NCBI RefSeq assembly: GCF_021462225.1
Contig: NC_061796.1
Coordinates: 47,336,391-47,400,390 of the forward strand
Length of the DNA: 64,000 nucleotides
Reading direction: 5' to 3'
Source: Girardinichthys multiradiatus
Lineage: Eukaryota > Chordata > Actinopteri > Cyprinodontiformes > Goodeidae
How positions within the stretch are numbered: the first letter of the stretch is position 1; each line of letters opens with the position of its first letter. The position numbers were made by a program, and so were the translations under genes. The notes under the pieces are model-generated. The model ran no database searches. It was not told the origin of the DNA and worked only from the letters and a program-made list of their open reading frames with translations. This document shows, piece after piece, positions 32,643 through 42,698 of the stretch.

Positions 32643-34189
32643 CACTGCTCAAAAAAATAAAGGGAACACTTAAACAACACAATATAACTCCAAGTAAATC
32701 AAACTTCTGTGAAATCAAACTGTCCACTTAGGAAGCAACACTGATTGACAATCAATTTCACATCTTGTTGTTCAAATGGAAAAGACAACAGGGGGAAATC
32801 TTTGGTGATTATCAAGACACTCAATAAAGAAGTGGTTCTGCAGGTGGGGACCAGAGACCACTTCTCAGTACCGATGCTTTCTGGCTGATGTTTTGGTCAC
32901 TTTTGAATGTTGGTGATGCTTTCACACTCGTGGTAGCATGAGACGGACTCTACAACCCACACAAGTGTCTCAGGTGGTGCAGCTCATCCAGGATGGCACA
33001 TCAATGGAAGCTGTGGCAAGAAGGTTTGCTGTGTCTGTCAGCGTAGTGTCCAGAGCCTGGAGGTGCTACCAGGAGACAGACCAGTACACCAGGAGACGTG
33101 GAGGAGGCTGTAGGAGGGCAACAACCCAGCAGCAGGACCGCTACCTCCACCTTTGTTCAAGGAGGAACAGGAGGAGCACTGCCAGAGCCCTGCAAAATGA
33201 CCTCCAGCATAAATGATTAGAAACCGACTCCATGAAGATGGTATGAGGGCCTGACATCCACAAATGGGGGTTGTGCTCACAGCCCAACACCGTGCAGGAC
33301 GCTTGGCATTTGCCAGAGAACACCAGGATTGGTAAATTCACCACTGGTGCCCTGTGATCTTCACAGATGAAAGCAGGTTCACATTAAGCACATGTGACAG
33401 ATGTGACAGAGTCTGGAGACACCGTGGAGAGCGATCTGCTGCATGCAACATCCTTCAGCAAGACCGGTTTGGCAGTGGGTCAGCAATAGTGTGGGTGACA
33501 TTTCTTTGGAGGGCCACACGACCCTCCACGTGCTCGCCAGAGGTAGCCTGACTGCTATTAGGTACCAAGATGAGATCCTCAGACCCCTTGTGAGACCATA
33601 TGCTGGTGTGGTTGGTCCTGGGTTCCTTCTAATGCAGGACAATGCTAGACCTCATGTGGCTGGAGTGTGTCAGCAGTTCCTGCAAGATGAAGACATTGAA
33701 GCTATGGACTGGCCCGCCCGTTCCCCAGACCTGAATCTTATTGAGAACATCTGGGACATCATGTCTCCATCCACTAACATCACGTTGCACCACAGACTGT
33801 CCAGGAGTTGGTGGATGCTTTAGTCCAGGTCTGAGAGGAGATCCCTCAGGAGACCATCCGCCGTCTCATCAGGAGCATGTCCAGGAGTTGTAGGGAGGTC
33901 ATACAGCCACGTGGAGGTCACACACAATACTGAGCCTCATTTTGACTTGTTTTAAGGACATTACATCAAAGTTGGATCAGCCTCTAGTGTGTTTTTCCAC
34001 TTTAATTTTGTGTGTGACTCCAAATCCAGGCCTCCATTGGTTCATAAATTTTATTTCCATTGATGATTTTTGTGTGATTTTGTTGTCAGCACATTCAACT
34101 TTGTACAGAACAAAGTATTCAATGAGAATATTTCATTCATTCAGATCTAGGATGTTATTTGAGTGTTCCTTTTATTTTATTGAGGAGTG
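32643..34189 (+). mobile_element. Tc1-like transposon, full length, decayed
   Basis: Terminal inverted repeats CACTGCTCAAAAAAATAAAG at the left and TTTTATTTTATTGAGGAGTG at the right end, about 1.55 kb apart. It lies directly after the satellite. A right-flank TA is visible (34190-34191), but the left flank reads TC, so the target duplication is degraded on that side. Confidence 0.88.
32938..33823 (+). pseudogene. Tc1-family transposase, frameshifted
   Basis: The N-terminal paired-like helix-turn-helix ([18 protein letters not shown]) is open from 32938. Several frameshifts follow near 33200 and 33450. The catalytic end shows QDNARPH and, with 34 residues between the two acidic residues, LIENIWD, giving the DD34E spacing of Tc1 elements. 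The first catalytic motif (FTDESRF) is visible in another frame at 33360. Inactive. Confidence 0.88.
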
Positions 34190-36139
34190 TATCTGCCTTA
34201 TATATATATGCCTTTTACAAATATTACACTAGAATTTAAGTCTCAAGTTTGAAGTATGAAAAGTTTGTACATGTATTTAATTACCCCTACTGATGACCCT
34301 ACTGCAGTACGAGTAAATAAATGATTAATGCATTTTTAGCTTCAATTACTTGATTTTTTTATGTATATACGTGAGGTTCGAAGTTGCATTGAATACAAGC
34401 ATTTTAGCATTACAAAAGAATCTAAATCTTTTTACAGATTACGAAACTAAATGTAATCTTTGTAATGCTAGCAATAGGTTAAGTAAATTGGTTTGAGTTT
34501 AGAAATTTGGCTGCAAAGATCTCAATATTGTTGAGTTATTGTAAATAGCAAACGTTTATTCATGTTTTAATTAAGACTATATTATTATTATTATGTTGGT
34601 CCAGTGTTTGCAAAAATGTTATTTTGACTGTGAGCTGTAAAGAAATACTACACTTATACCAAATAAAGGCGAATGACAGCTTCCAAAGCAGAATTTTGGT
34701 GCCAGCATTAAAAAGGGAAAACTATTTTTTAACTGGCAATATTCACTCTAAGTATCTTATAAATAGAAGTTGGAGCATTATTTTTTTTACATTTGTAAAA
34801 TTTCTGATCAGTTAAAATATAAATTTTTATTCCTTGAATAATGTGGACTAGAATATTCAAGAAAATCAAAGCAAATAGTTTGAGTTCTTGACCTGGGGTC
34901 CAGTTTAAAATCCAGAACTAGAGGCTTTTTTTGAATTGGGTGTATGCCCGTTGTAAATCACAGTTATTAATGAGGGCATATGAGCAGCCCTTTGCCTCTG
35001 AGATATTGCACACATATTACAATGAGGGTGGCATTTCATTGCATGGTGCAGCTCCATCAAGAAGAGAAAGAAATTCTAACAAGCATAACAAAAACTTGGA
35101 CTTTCTATCAAAGACAGTACCATACCTTGGTTCTGATGCACAAACAAAAACAGAAACACCTTGCACTCATGGCAGTGTGTTGCATCAGCAACTAGCCACA
35201 GGCACCACTAATATACTCAACTGTTGCATCTTGTTTATTGCATGTCTGCACAGACATGGAACCAGAGTCTCTGCATTGGCAGCACCGATGAAGAACTATG
35301 CAAACAGTCCTTAGGAGATGACTCTAAAACAGCCTTTAAATAATGAACTTTTGTCAGTGTGAAATGTTTTTTTTATTTTTTATTTAGGGCCTCCATAGCG
35401 GTATCTCACAATTTTTATCTATTTAACATATAAAGTTGTTCTAAATCAAGGACGAATATCAAATTCTACTAATTTATTTCCTGAACTGTATGAATTTTTG
35501 AACCACCAGGTAAACCTGTTTAACATATTTGATCAAGTAGTTCACTTATATTTGATGAGGATGACAGTAAATAATAATTAGTGCTCATCTTATTTTTATT
35601 TTTTATCAGCAGAGTAAAAAAGGCAGAAGCTGGCTTATCAGTGTGACTCTGTGTTTAAATATGTATGGAAAGATGTAAAGAATGAAATGATCCGTTTACA
35701 TTTCAGTAGTTCTAGTCTACAACCTCACTAAGTCACATGAGTCATGTCTCTATAAAAATCTCTTTATTCATATTGTGCAAGGAACCCGTTACAAGCTCTT
35801 GCAGATTAGGTTTTAGACGATATTATTATTGACAAATTCTATTTGTATATTTAACGCATTGCATAGTCATCTGCAGAAATACTCAGATGACTTTCAATAA
35901 AAATAAAAAAAACTATTAATCCAAAAGTCGTTGAGTAAAACTGAGATGGTCAAGAAAAGTCTGTTGTGGAGAGTTAAATCTGTTCTGCTATCATCTGGAG
36001 CAAAATTAAAGCTGGCGACTTAAAATAAGCTCGACAAGCTGATAGAGAAGGTTGGATCTGCTTTGGGAAACCTGTATGAGTTACAACATTTAATTTCCCT
36101 TAGGGATTACTAAGGTATTTTCTAATTGAATTTAACATA
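34190..36139. other. AT-rich intergenic DNA, no gene seen
   Basis: Nearly 2 kb of AT-rich sequence with no domain-bearing frame. A 127-codon frame at 34931-35314 has no recognisable motif, and its composition looks non-coding. Confidence 0.5.
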
Positions 36140-36686
36140 CCGTATTTTCCGCACTATGAGGCGCACTTAAAAACCTTTAATTTTTTCAAAAAATGACAGT
36201 GCGCCTTGTAATCCGGAGCGCCTTATATATGGATCAGTTGGTTAATTGGTTGATCCATACTGGTTGTACACGGCGCTCTGTCAAAATGTTTCAGTACGAC
36301 TGGTAAACTACAAAGCCGCACCGCTTGCAGCATTACGGCTACCATGAGAGTGAATGGAGTTATCAGAACGCTGGTTTGTAGTGTATTAATAAAGTTTGAC
36401 TGACTGTTTTGTTGACATTCTCTTTAGCACAGCTCCATCTAGTGGATGCATAACGCAACCCCAGTCAAACGTTTGACTGCAGTAGCTTCTATTCTATGCG
36501 CCTTATAATCCGGTGCGCCTTATATATGAAAACAGTTCTAAAATAGGCCATTCATTGAAGGTGCGCCTTATAATCCGGTGCGCCTTATAATCCGGTGCGC
36601 CTTATATATGAAAAAAGTTCTAAAATAGGCCATTCATTGAAGGTGCGCCTTATAGTCCGGTGCGCCTTATAGTGCGGAAAATACGG
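36140..36686 (-). mobile_element. Short, inverted copy of the TA-flanked MITE
   Basis: Same CCGTATTTTCCGCACTAT ends, flanked by TA (36138-36139 and 36687-36688). It is in the opposite orientation to the ERV-borne copies and only 547 bp, with most of the interior missing. The subterminal block TTCTAAAATAGGCCATTCA is tandemly duplicated at one end. Confidence 0.9.
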
Positions 36687-37611
36687 TAATCAAATTTTCA
36701 GTTCAAGGGGAAAGGTATTAATCGACATATGTAGGTTTTTAAATGAAAATTTATATCTGATCATTTCAATGTAGTTGGAAATTCATACATCAAATAAATA
36801 ATTGGTCTGTAAATGTCATAATTTCTAAAAATCAAATAAGAAAATAATTCATTAAAACTGGTCATGTTAAAAGCATCTATTATTATTTATAGATTTGTTA
36901 TTTCAAAATCCCAAATGTTTTTATCCGTCAATCTTGCTCGTGAAACTCAGTAGGCGTGGCCAACATTGCTATACTCAAGGTGATTGGTCAGTAGTTGTGT
37001 TGCAGAAATAAATGTTGCATTAATTGGGTGATTTTAACACAGAATGAATTCAAAAATGTATGATTTTATTATATTGTTAATTAAATAGATATTTCTATAT
37101 ATTTAATTTATGAATTACTATTTTAGTATTAATGCATCAATAAACATTTATTTAATGAATTATTTGTTGGACAGTGGCACTTTTGGCCTTGGAAAAAAGA
37201 CAACATGAAGAAGAGAGGTCAAACAAAGGAAAAATTTTAAAAACAATGACGAAAAAAGAAAACAAATCATGCATATATACACCATACAGCATTTTGTGCA
37301 TATGGTGGTATGTTGAGCATTGTGGGCAGGTTTAAGAGCAAGTCTTACAACTTTATCTGAGCTCACAAGTAGCAAAATATTCATTCTATTTGGTTTATTG
37401 ATTTAATTAATAAATGCCATTTTCATTTTATACATTTATAGATGTTTTTGTTATCTTATATTTCACCACCTACTAATGGTACCAACTCTAAAATTGTACA
37501 TGTTTCACATCTGTATACACATATAAAGAAAAGAAACGTATGCAATAAATGTCTCATTAAAGGAAGAAAACTTTCCAGGCCTTTTCTGAGCATCTATTTA
37601 TTATAGAGTTT
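36687..37611. other. AT-rich flank left of ERV copy 3
   Basis: About 0.9 kb of AT-rich non-coding DNA ending TTATAGAGTTTCTTTC directly before the 5' LTR. No gene is recognised. Confidence 0.5.
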
Positions 37612-37616
37612 CTTTC

Positions 37617-38121
37617 TGTTGGAATAATTGAATAAAGATTTGTCTTATAGTTTCTCCTATTTTTTAACATAACTATTTGATCTTATAATCATTCAAGATG
37701 TATGTGAGTAAATGATCTGATGAGTTGTCTGCAGGCAAAGATCATAAATGGAGCTGAGCTAGCAGAGAAGGAAGCAGTCCAGTTGAGGAGGTCATAAAGA
37801 TGAAGGCTGAGTGCACTGAACAAAAGGGCAACTGACCCTGGAAGCTGAAAGAGGACTGTGGGAATGTGTTTTTAATGGATAAAGATGTTTATGACTTGTT
37901 TACGGTGCAGCTGTTGTTTTCCCATCCTTTAGAGATTAATGTTTTTGTAAACTAGGGACCCCCAAAGATAATAAAAAGAGGAAGCGGTTGGATGGGTTTC
38001 AGAGCGGTTGGGAGACTTGTAACTGAACACATCTCTGACCGTTCTCCTCGTGCGAGTAAAATAACTAATACTTTGTCTCTCTCTCTTCTTTTTAAGTATT
38101 GTAGGTTGTTTAAACCTGACA
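37617..38121 (+). repeat. ERV copy 3 5' LTR (505 bp)
   Basis: TGTTGG...CTGACA, same length as the two 3' LTRs. It carries a poly(A) signal in AGATAATAAAAAG near 37970. It is followed after six bases by the primer-binding site. The left flank ends CTTTC (37612-37616). Confidence 0.94.
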
Positions 38122-38127
38122 TTAATT

Positions 38128-38149
38128 TGGTCCTTTCGAGCCGGATTCC
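38128..38149 (+). promoter_or_regulatory. Primer-binding site, tRNA-Tyr-like
   Basis: TGGTCCTTTCGAGCCGGATT begins with the TGG complementary to a tRNA CCA end. The rest best fits my recollection of the 3' end of vertebrate tRNA-Tyr with one extra T; other tRNAs I considered fit worse. Confidence 0.6.
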
Positions 38150-38311
38150 AACTACGCCTGATGGTTCCAGCGGGTCGGTAGACTCCAGGAAAAGACCGTG
38201 CGCACGGCTGTCTTCATCAGGAAGACACACAGACCCTTTGAGGGACTGGATTTCGGCCTGCCCGCTGGAGTCTGACGGCTGACGCAACTCTGAGAGAGAG
38301 GAGAAGACAAA

Positions 38312-38320
38312 GTGGTGAGT
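38312..38320 (+). promoter_or_regulatory. Candidate major splice donor in ERV leader
   Basis: GTG followed by GTGAGT, a near-consensus donor, lies about 190 nt after the LTR. This is the usual place for the donor used to make the env mRNA. Use is inferred. Confidence 0.4.
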
Positions 38321-38424
38321 TGAATCTGGATTTAAAACAAAAGTGTGACGAATGACTGGGGGTCATTGTGTGAAGTAAACAAACCCTGTGAATCCTAGGC
38401 CCTGACAGGTAACAGCAGTGCGCC

Positions 38425-38582
38425 GGAGTTCTGCTTAAAGTATTAGTGAAAATACTGAAACTTCCGAGGTTATAGGGGACGACAGAGTCCTCTTAAGTAT
38501 TAAGAAAGTAATACTAAAATTCCGTGTTTCCAGAACGGCGGAGTCTACGTTTAAGTATTTTAAACAACAAAAAATACTAAGA
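38425..38582 (+). other. Three repeated hairpins in the ERV leader
   Basis: Three inverted repeats AGTATT...AATACT occur at 38439-38456, 38496-38515 and 38554-38578, each preceded by a GGAGT/AGAGT word and a CTTAA- or TTTAA-type link. Spacing is about 57 nt. The location between splice donor and gag is where retroviral packaging signals reside. Confidence 0.55.
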
Positions 38583-38842
38583 AAAATACGCGTTTAAATG
38601 TGAATTTGAGAAATGAATGGAGGATTTAAACCACTAGGTTTTGCCTCATACCAAAGCAGTAGGATTGTAAGTGACTAACTTTTGTGGAAGCAAAGGCAAG
38701 AATTCTCCACTCGAAAGAGTTGAAGTAAGAATTACCACAAACGGAAATTTTTCTGTCACCCTACTGAGCAGAATAATCCAGCATTTAGAATACCCTAGGT
38801 ATTTATATACTGGACCAAATTAAAATAAAAAATAAAAAAAAC

Positions 38843-39436
38843 ATGGGAAAAGGGGCGAGTAAAAATAAATTGAAAAACGAACTACAATGCAAAGATTGGA
38901 AGTTCATAGAAGCACAAGATCCGAGTAAATTAAAATATTTAGATAAATGGATAACCACATATCATTATGACGGTCATTTAAACTCTAAAAAATTAGTCAA
39001 TCTACAGGATGCAATAATTGAAAAAACAAAGCATGACCCAAGAAAAATGGAAAAAGAAGGTTATGAGGATGTAGATTATTGGTTAAAAGTAGCTAAAAGG
39101 AGAGAGGAAGGAGTAAAGAAGCATAAGGAGGAAGAGAAAGAAAAGGGAGAAGAAAATTGTAGGAAACAATTATTGTTTCATAGAGCAGAAAAAGTAATGA
39201 AGGATAAAAAACAAAAAAAGATAGTCAACACCTTTTTCCAGCAAGAAGAGCAGATTTATTATCAAAGCAACAGAAGAAGAGGAAGATTTAGAGGCAGAGG
39301 ACAAAACCGCAGGTGTCAAAGAGGAGGAGTGAGCAGAGGAAATTACAGACAATACACCTCAGGGTGCTGGTGTTGTGGGACAGAAGGACATCTGGTCAGA
39401 GATTGTCCTGAAAGGAGAAATAATGATTCAGCATGA
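38843..39436 (+). pseudogene. ERV copy 3 gag, internally shortened (197 aa)
   Basis: It starts MGKGASKNKLK, with the Gly-2 expected for myristoylation, followed by a matrix-like helical region to about residue 90. A Lys/Glu-rich helix follows, then a Gly/Arg-rich basic segment and a CCHC zinc knuckle (CWCCGTEGHLVRDC) near the C-terminus. At 197 codons it is far below the roughly 500 of a gamma-type Gag, and I see no capsid domain, so matrix and nucleocapsid are fused by an in-frame deletion. It ends in TGA, followed by pro in the same frame. Confidence 0.82.
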
Positions 39437-39946
39437 CTAGGACAGATAACAAGTGAAATTGTTCCTAGTACCTCAGACACTGATGAAAACAAAAAACCAA
39501 AAACACAGGGGCAGGAGGTCTTCCTAAATTTCTAGGACCTTCTCTCCCTAGATAGCATAAAACCTGAAGTTAACTTACTGTTGAATGGAAAATTAATTAC
39601 TTTTCTTTGTGATACCAGAGCATGCAGGACCACCTGTAGAGAAACAATCCCAAATTCCAGACTTAGTGATCAGCAAATAACAGTAAGGTCAGCTAGTGGG
39701 AAATTGACACGAGTCTGTGAGTCTGAACCAGTTTGGATAAGAGATCCCAATGGACAGTCATGTCAGCTATCTATTCTAATGTTCCCTGAGTGTCTGGTGA
39801 ATCTATTGGGACGAGATGGATTATTACATCTGGGGTTAGCATTAATTCCAACCTCAGAAGGACATATTGTAGTAAAGAGAAAAGCAGAACTCAGCCAAGG
39901 AGATTATTTCGTGTTAAAAGGAGTGGGACCATCTTATTACCACTAG
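39437..39946 (+). pseudogene. ERV copy 3 protease region
   Basis: Continues gag in the same frame after TGA. It has a second in-frame stop (TAG near 39533), then an open run from 39581. The aspartic protease active site reads LCDTRAC: the conserved Gly of the DTGA loop is Arg, which should abolish activity. A later FPECLVNLLGRDGL segment corresponds to the second half of the fold. Ends with TAG at 39944-39946. Confidence 0.78.
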
Positions 39947-40678
39947 ATGTTCCAAATAAGCCACCCCTAGACGTAGGGACAGCTTTATTAACAGAAGGAA
40001 GAAATGTCATAACTCGACTACAAGATCAGATGACACCAGATGATCTACATATTACCATGTGGTATAAAAATACTCCTGGACTAGATAAAACTTATGAAGA
40101 AGCATTAACTAAAGTAACCCCTATTAAAGTCATGGTAACTTATGTTTATACAGAAAGGAAGAGTACCTCAGTTGCTGAAGTAGTGTTAGAGGAAGACACT
40201 AGGAAGCTCTGCAAAATGTAGACACCTCCACACATCTTTATTCAAGGATAAAGAACTCAAGTGGCAGGATATGAGAAGAATAGTGCAGAGGGTAAAAGAT
40301 GCTACAGACTGGTTTGCAACAACAATGAATACAGAAATTAGTGCATCCACAGGATTAACTAGAAAGTTATTATTTTGGACAGTGACAGTGCAGGAAGGGA
40401 AACATTTGCATACAAAACAACAATGAGAAATATTCCTTACTGAACAGGAGGAACAGTTCTTGAATGAAGTCCCTGATAAATTATGGTCAACAGACCCTAC
40501 AGATGTGGGTTTAGTAAAAGGAGCATTACCTTCAAATTAGAGCAAAAACAGAATACAGGCCCAGAGTAAAACAATACCCTTTGAAATATGATGCACGTGA
40601 AGGAATAAAACCAGTAATAAAGGATTTAATAACTGCAGGGGTGATAATAAAATGTGAGGATTCACCATGTAACACCCC
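39947..40678 (+). pseudogene. ERV copy 3 pol, N-terminal part before Maverick insertion
   Basis: RT-linker frame to about 40221, then frameshifted. The region from 40428 is the part homologous to ERV copies 1 and 2, including the RT fingers up to DSPCNTP, where the Maverick interrupts. Confidence 0.8.
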
Positions 40679-41478
40679 AGACATTAAGGACATCCTTCAA
40701 TCAAACAAGGTGTGAAAATTTTGACAGGTGGGCGGGACTTCCTGTGACGTAACCGGATATCATCATTAACCGGAAGTTGTCATTACAAGGAAGCGAATCT
40801 TTCTAATTCTATGTTTTTAGATGTTTTTTACATCTAAAAACAAAACATGTAGTTTCTCCACTTTAAAAGGTCACTCAATTTAATGCAGGCACATCACACG
40901 AAATTCTGATAAGAAGAGAGAACCTGACAGAATGTAAATTCATTTTGTTTTAACACAGGGGGTTATTTAGATGCTATTTAGAAAAGAAGGATGAATTGGC
41001 TTCTGTTGTAGAGATTATCTAAAACAGAGAAACCAATGAACTGAAAAAAATTGTTATGAGTGCTCAGCATCCTGTTTCCAAATTAGAAATGGATTCTACA
41101 ACTAAAAGACTTTGTTTGGAATCATGAGAGACTCCATTTGGTAAAATGGATGATAATTTTACTTACCTTAAGCTTTTCTTTTTTTCATCTTAGAGCAATA
41201 GTTATTGATGATTTAGAGAAAACAGTTTTCTCCTCATTCCACGTGGGAGCCAGAGGTTGTAACCAGTATGTCTATGTAAAACGTAACAAGAAACTGAAAA
41301 AATAAAAAATAAAGGTTATAAAATCCTCAGACATGTCACTGTTTATTGAATTAAAGCAGACAACTTGTGTCAGACAGTCTTCACACCAACTGTAGTCACA
41401 AAGTAATCAAGAGGAAAATAGCATTTCCTGGCTATAAGTCTGGAGCATTGTCTGATAATACACATCCACTGTTTAATG
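40679..41478 (+). repeat. Maverick left TIR (about 800 bp)
   Basis: Inverted match to 53439-55923 once the Tc1 in the right TIR is removed. Its inner boundary falls exactly at the ATG (41476-41478) of the spliced left gene. It contains a TATA-like TTATAAAAT at 41316-41324. Confidence 0.92.
41316..41324 (+). promoter_or_regulatory. TATA-like element in left TIR
   Basis: TTATAAAAT lies about 155 bp upstream of the start codon of the spliced gene. It is mirrored at 53600-53608 on the other strand in the right TIR. Confidence 0.5.
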
Positions 41479-42621
41479 TCGGAAAATATTTCAGGAAACG
41501 AAGAAGGTGAACATTCTGCTTCTATCAAAAGATACAACACAATCTTCAGTAGTAAGTATTCATCTTTAAGAATTATTTAAGTGCTTGTGAATGCTCGTTG
41601 GATAATAATAATGTTTAACTTATATTCTTTAGTACCCACGAGTGATGAGCTGGATGGTATCGTTTTTACACAGTCTGACTATGGTAATTATTAACTGCAA
41701 CAACAACATCTGGTTTAGTCAACTGGTGAATGCTATTTTGTGATTTAAAAAATAAATGAGATAAATTCTACTTACAGATTTAACAAGAGACGTATTCCTG
41801 AACGTTGGAGAAGTCAGCGTTTGTAACCGTCTGCCTCCGAAAAAATCAAAGTTAAGACGGAAACTTGTCTTTAAAAAAGACAATCTGATCCCAGCGAAAC
41901 ATGAAATAGAGGGCGAAGCCATTCATGTACCACAGTCACCTGACCGTGCACCGGAAAAATTAACAGCTCCGGAAGAGGAGAGTAAGTAAAAAATAAATAT
42001 ATATATATATATATTTCTAAGCATATGTTTTCACAGGTCTATGCAATATTGCAGACTTGTTTTAACCCCTGATAAAATATTTTACAAATATATCGAATGA
42101 TTTAATCCAGAACCCAAGCCTGGATAACATTCAGCAGAACTGTAGCAGTTCAGTGCAGGAAGAGTTGGAACCACCCGGAACCGTTCAAATACCCCGTGTA
42201 CGGAGTAAGTTATAGTTATATTCAAATCTTCACAGAAACAAGATTTGTTTTTTTTCAAAAGACCTGCATTGTAAGGTAACTTTATTTTGTTTCACAGAAT
42301 ATCTTAAATTGAGGAAAAGACGGCGACTCTGTGCTCTTTATACCAGGGCGAGGCTTGTTAAAGGTTTATTGAATGGTAAGTTTAATTCTTCTTATACTCA
42401 TTTACCTACTGAATTAATTAGCATATTTCATTAATTTATTTTTTTTCTTTATCTTTCCAGAGGCAACGTTGATGGTAGAGCAGATTTCATCGAGACCTGG
42501 ACAGCAACAGCGCAGACAGAGAGTTCCCCTATCCTTACGTGACCGTTGTAATAAAGCATCATGTTTAACGCTTCTGGCTGCATGTCAGACATTGTTACTG
42601 AAACATTGCGCTGATATCAAG
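41476..42621 (+). CDS. Spliced Maverick left-end gene, six exons (unknown function)
   Basis: Exons inferred from GT-AG sites and frame continuity: 41476-41551, 41633-41683, 41778-41981, 42111-42204, 42298-42375 and 42461-42621. The first five junctions all fall in phase 1 and the last donor (GTAATT) is phase 0. The start is MSENISGNEEGEHSAS. Exon 3 is Lys/Arg-rich (PPKKSKLRRKLVFKK), exon 5 is strongly basic (KLRKRRR), and exon 6 ends in a Cys/Leu-rich helix (CLTLLAACQTLLLKHC). The basic clusters look like nuclear localization signals. Exon 4 needs one base removed near 42113 to keep the frame, so this copy is probably broken there. Downstream exons, if any, are hidden by the LINE. The product is not recognised; a left-end position under the TIR promoter suggests an early regulatory role, which is inference. 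Confidence 0.62.
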
Positions 42622-42698
42622 GTAATTTAAACTGATCCCTGGGTTTTCTTCTTCTTCTTCTGATGTTAATATGAAAAAGGATATACGTTATTCCAATC

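Larger units (their letters stand above)
19900..33141. repeat. Tandem duplication unit 2 (13,242 bp)
   Basis: Second copy of the 13-kb unit in direct orientation. It continues into the rest of the Tc1 element after 33141, so this is the side that retains the original right flank. The longer satellite array outweighs the absence of a SINE insertion, a MITE block and a 39-bp pol segment that are present in unit 1. Confidence 0.93.

Noticed and set aside
34931..35314. 127-codon frame in the AT-rich interval
   Set aside because: No recognised motif, poor start context, no splice partners seen.
42111..42204. Alternative acceptor (after CAAG, 42118) for exon 4 of the spliced Maverick gene
   Set aside because: It keeps a frame open, but the product loses the acidic/Ser-rich composition of the neighbours and the acceptor lacks a pyrimidine tract; a one-base indel is simpler.
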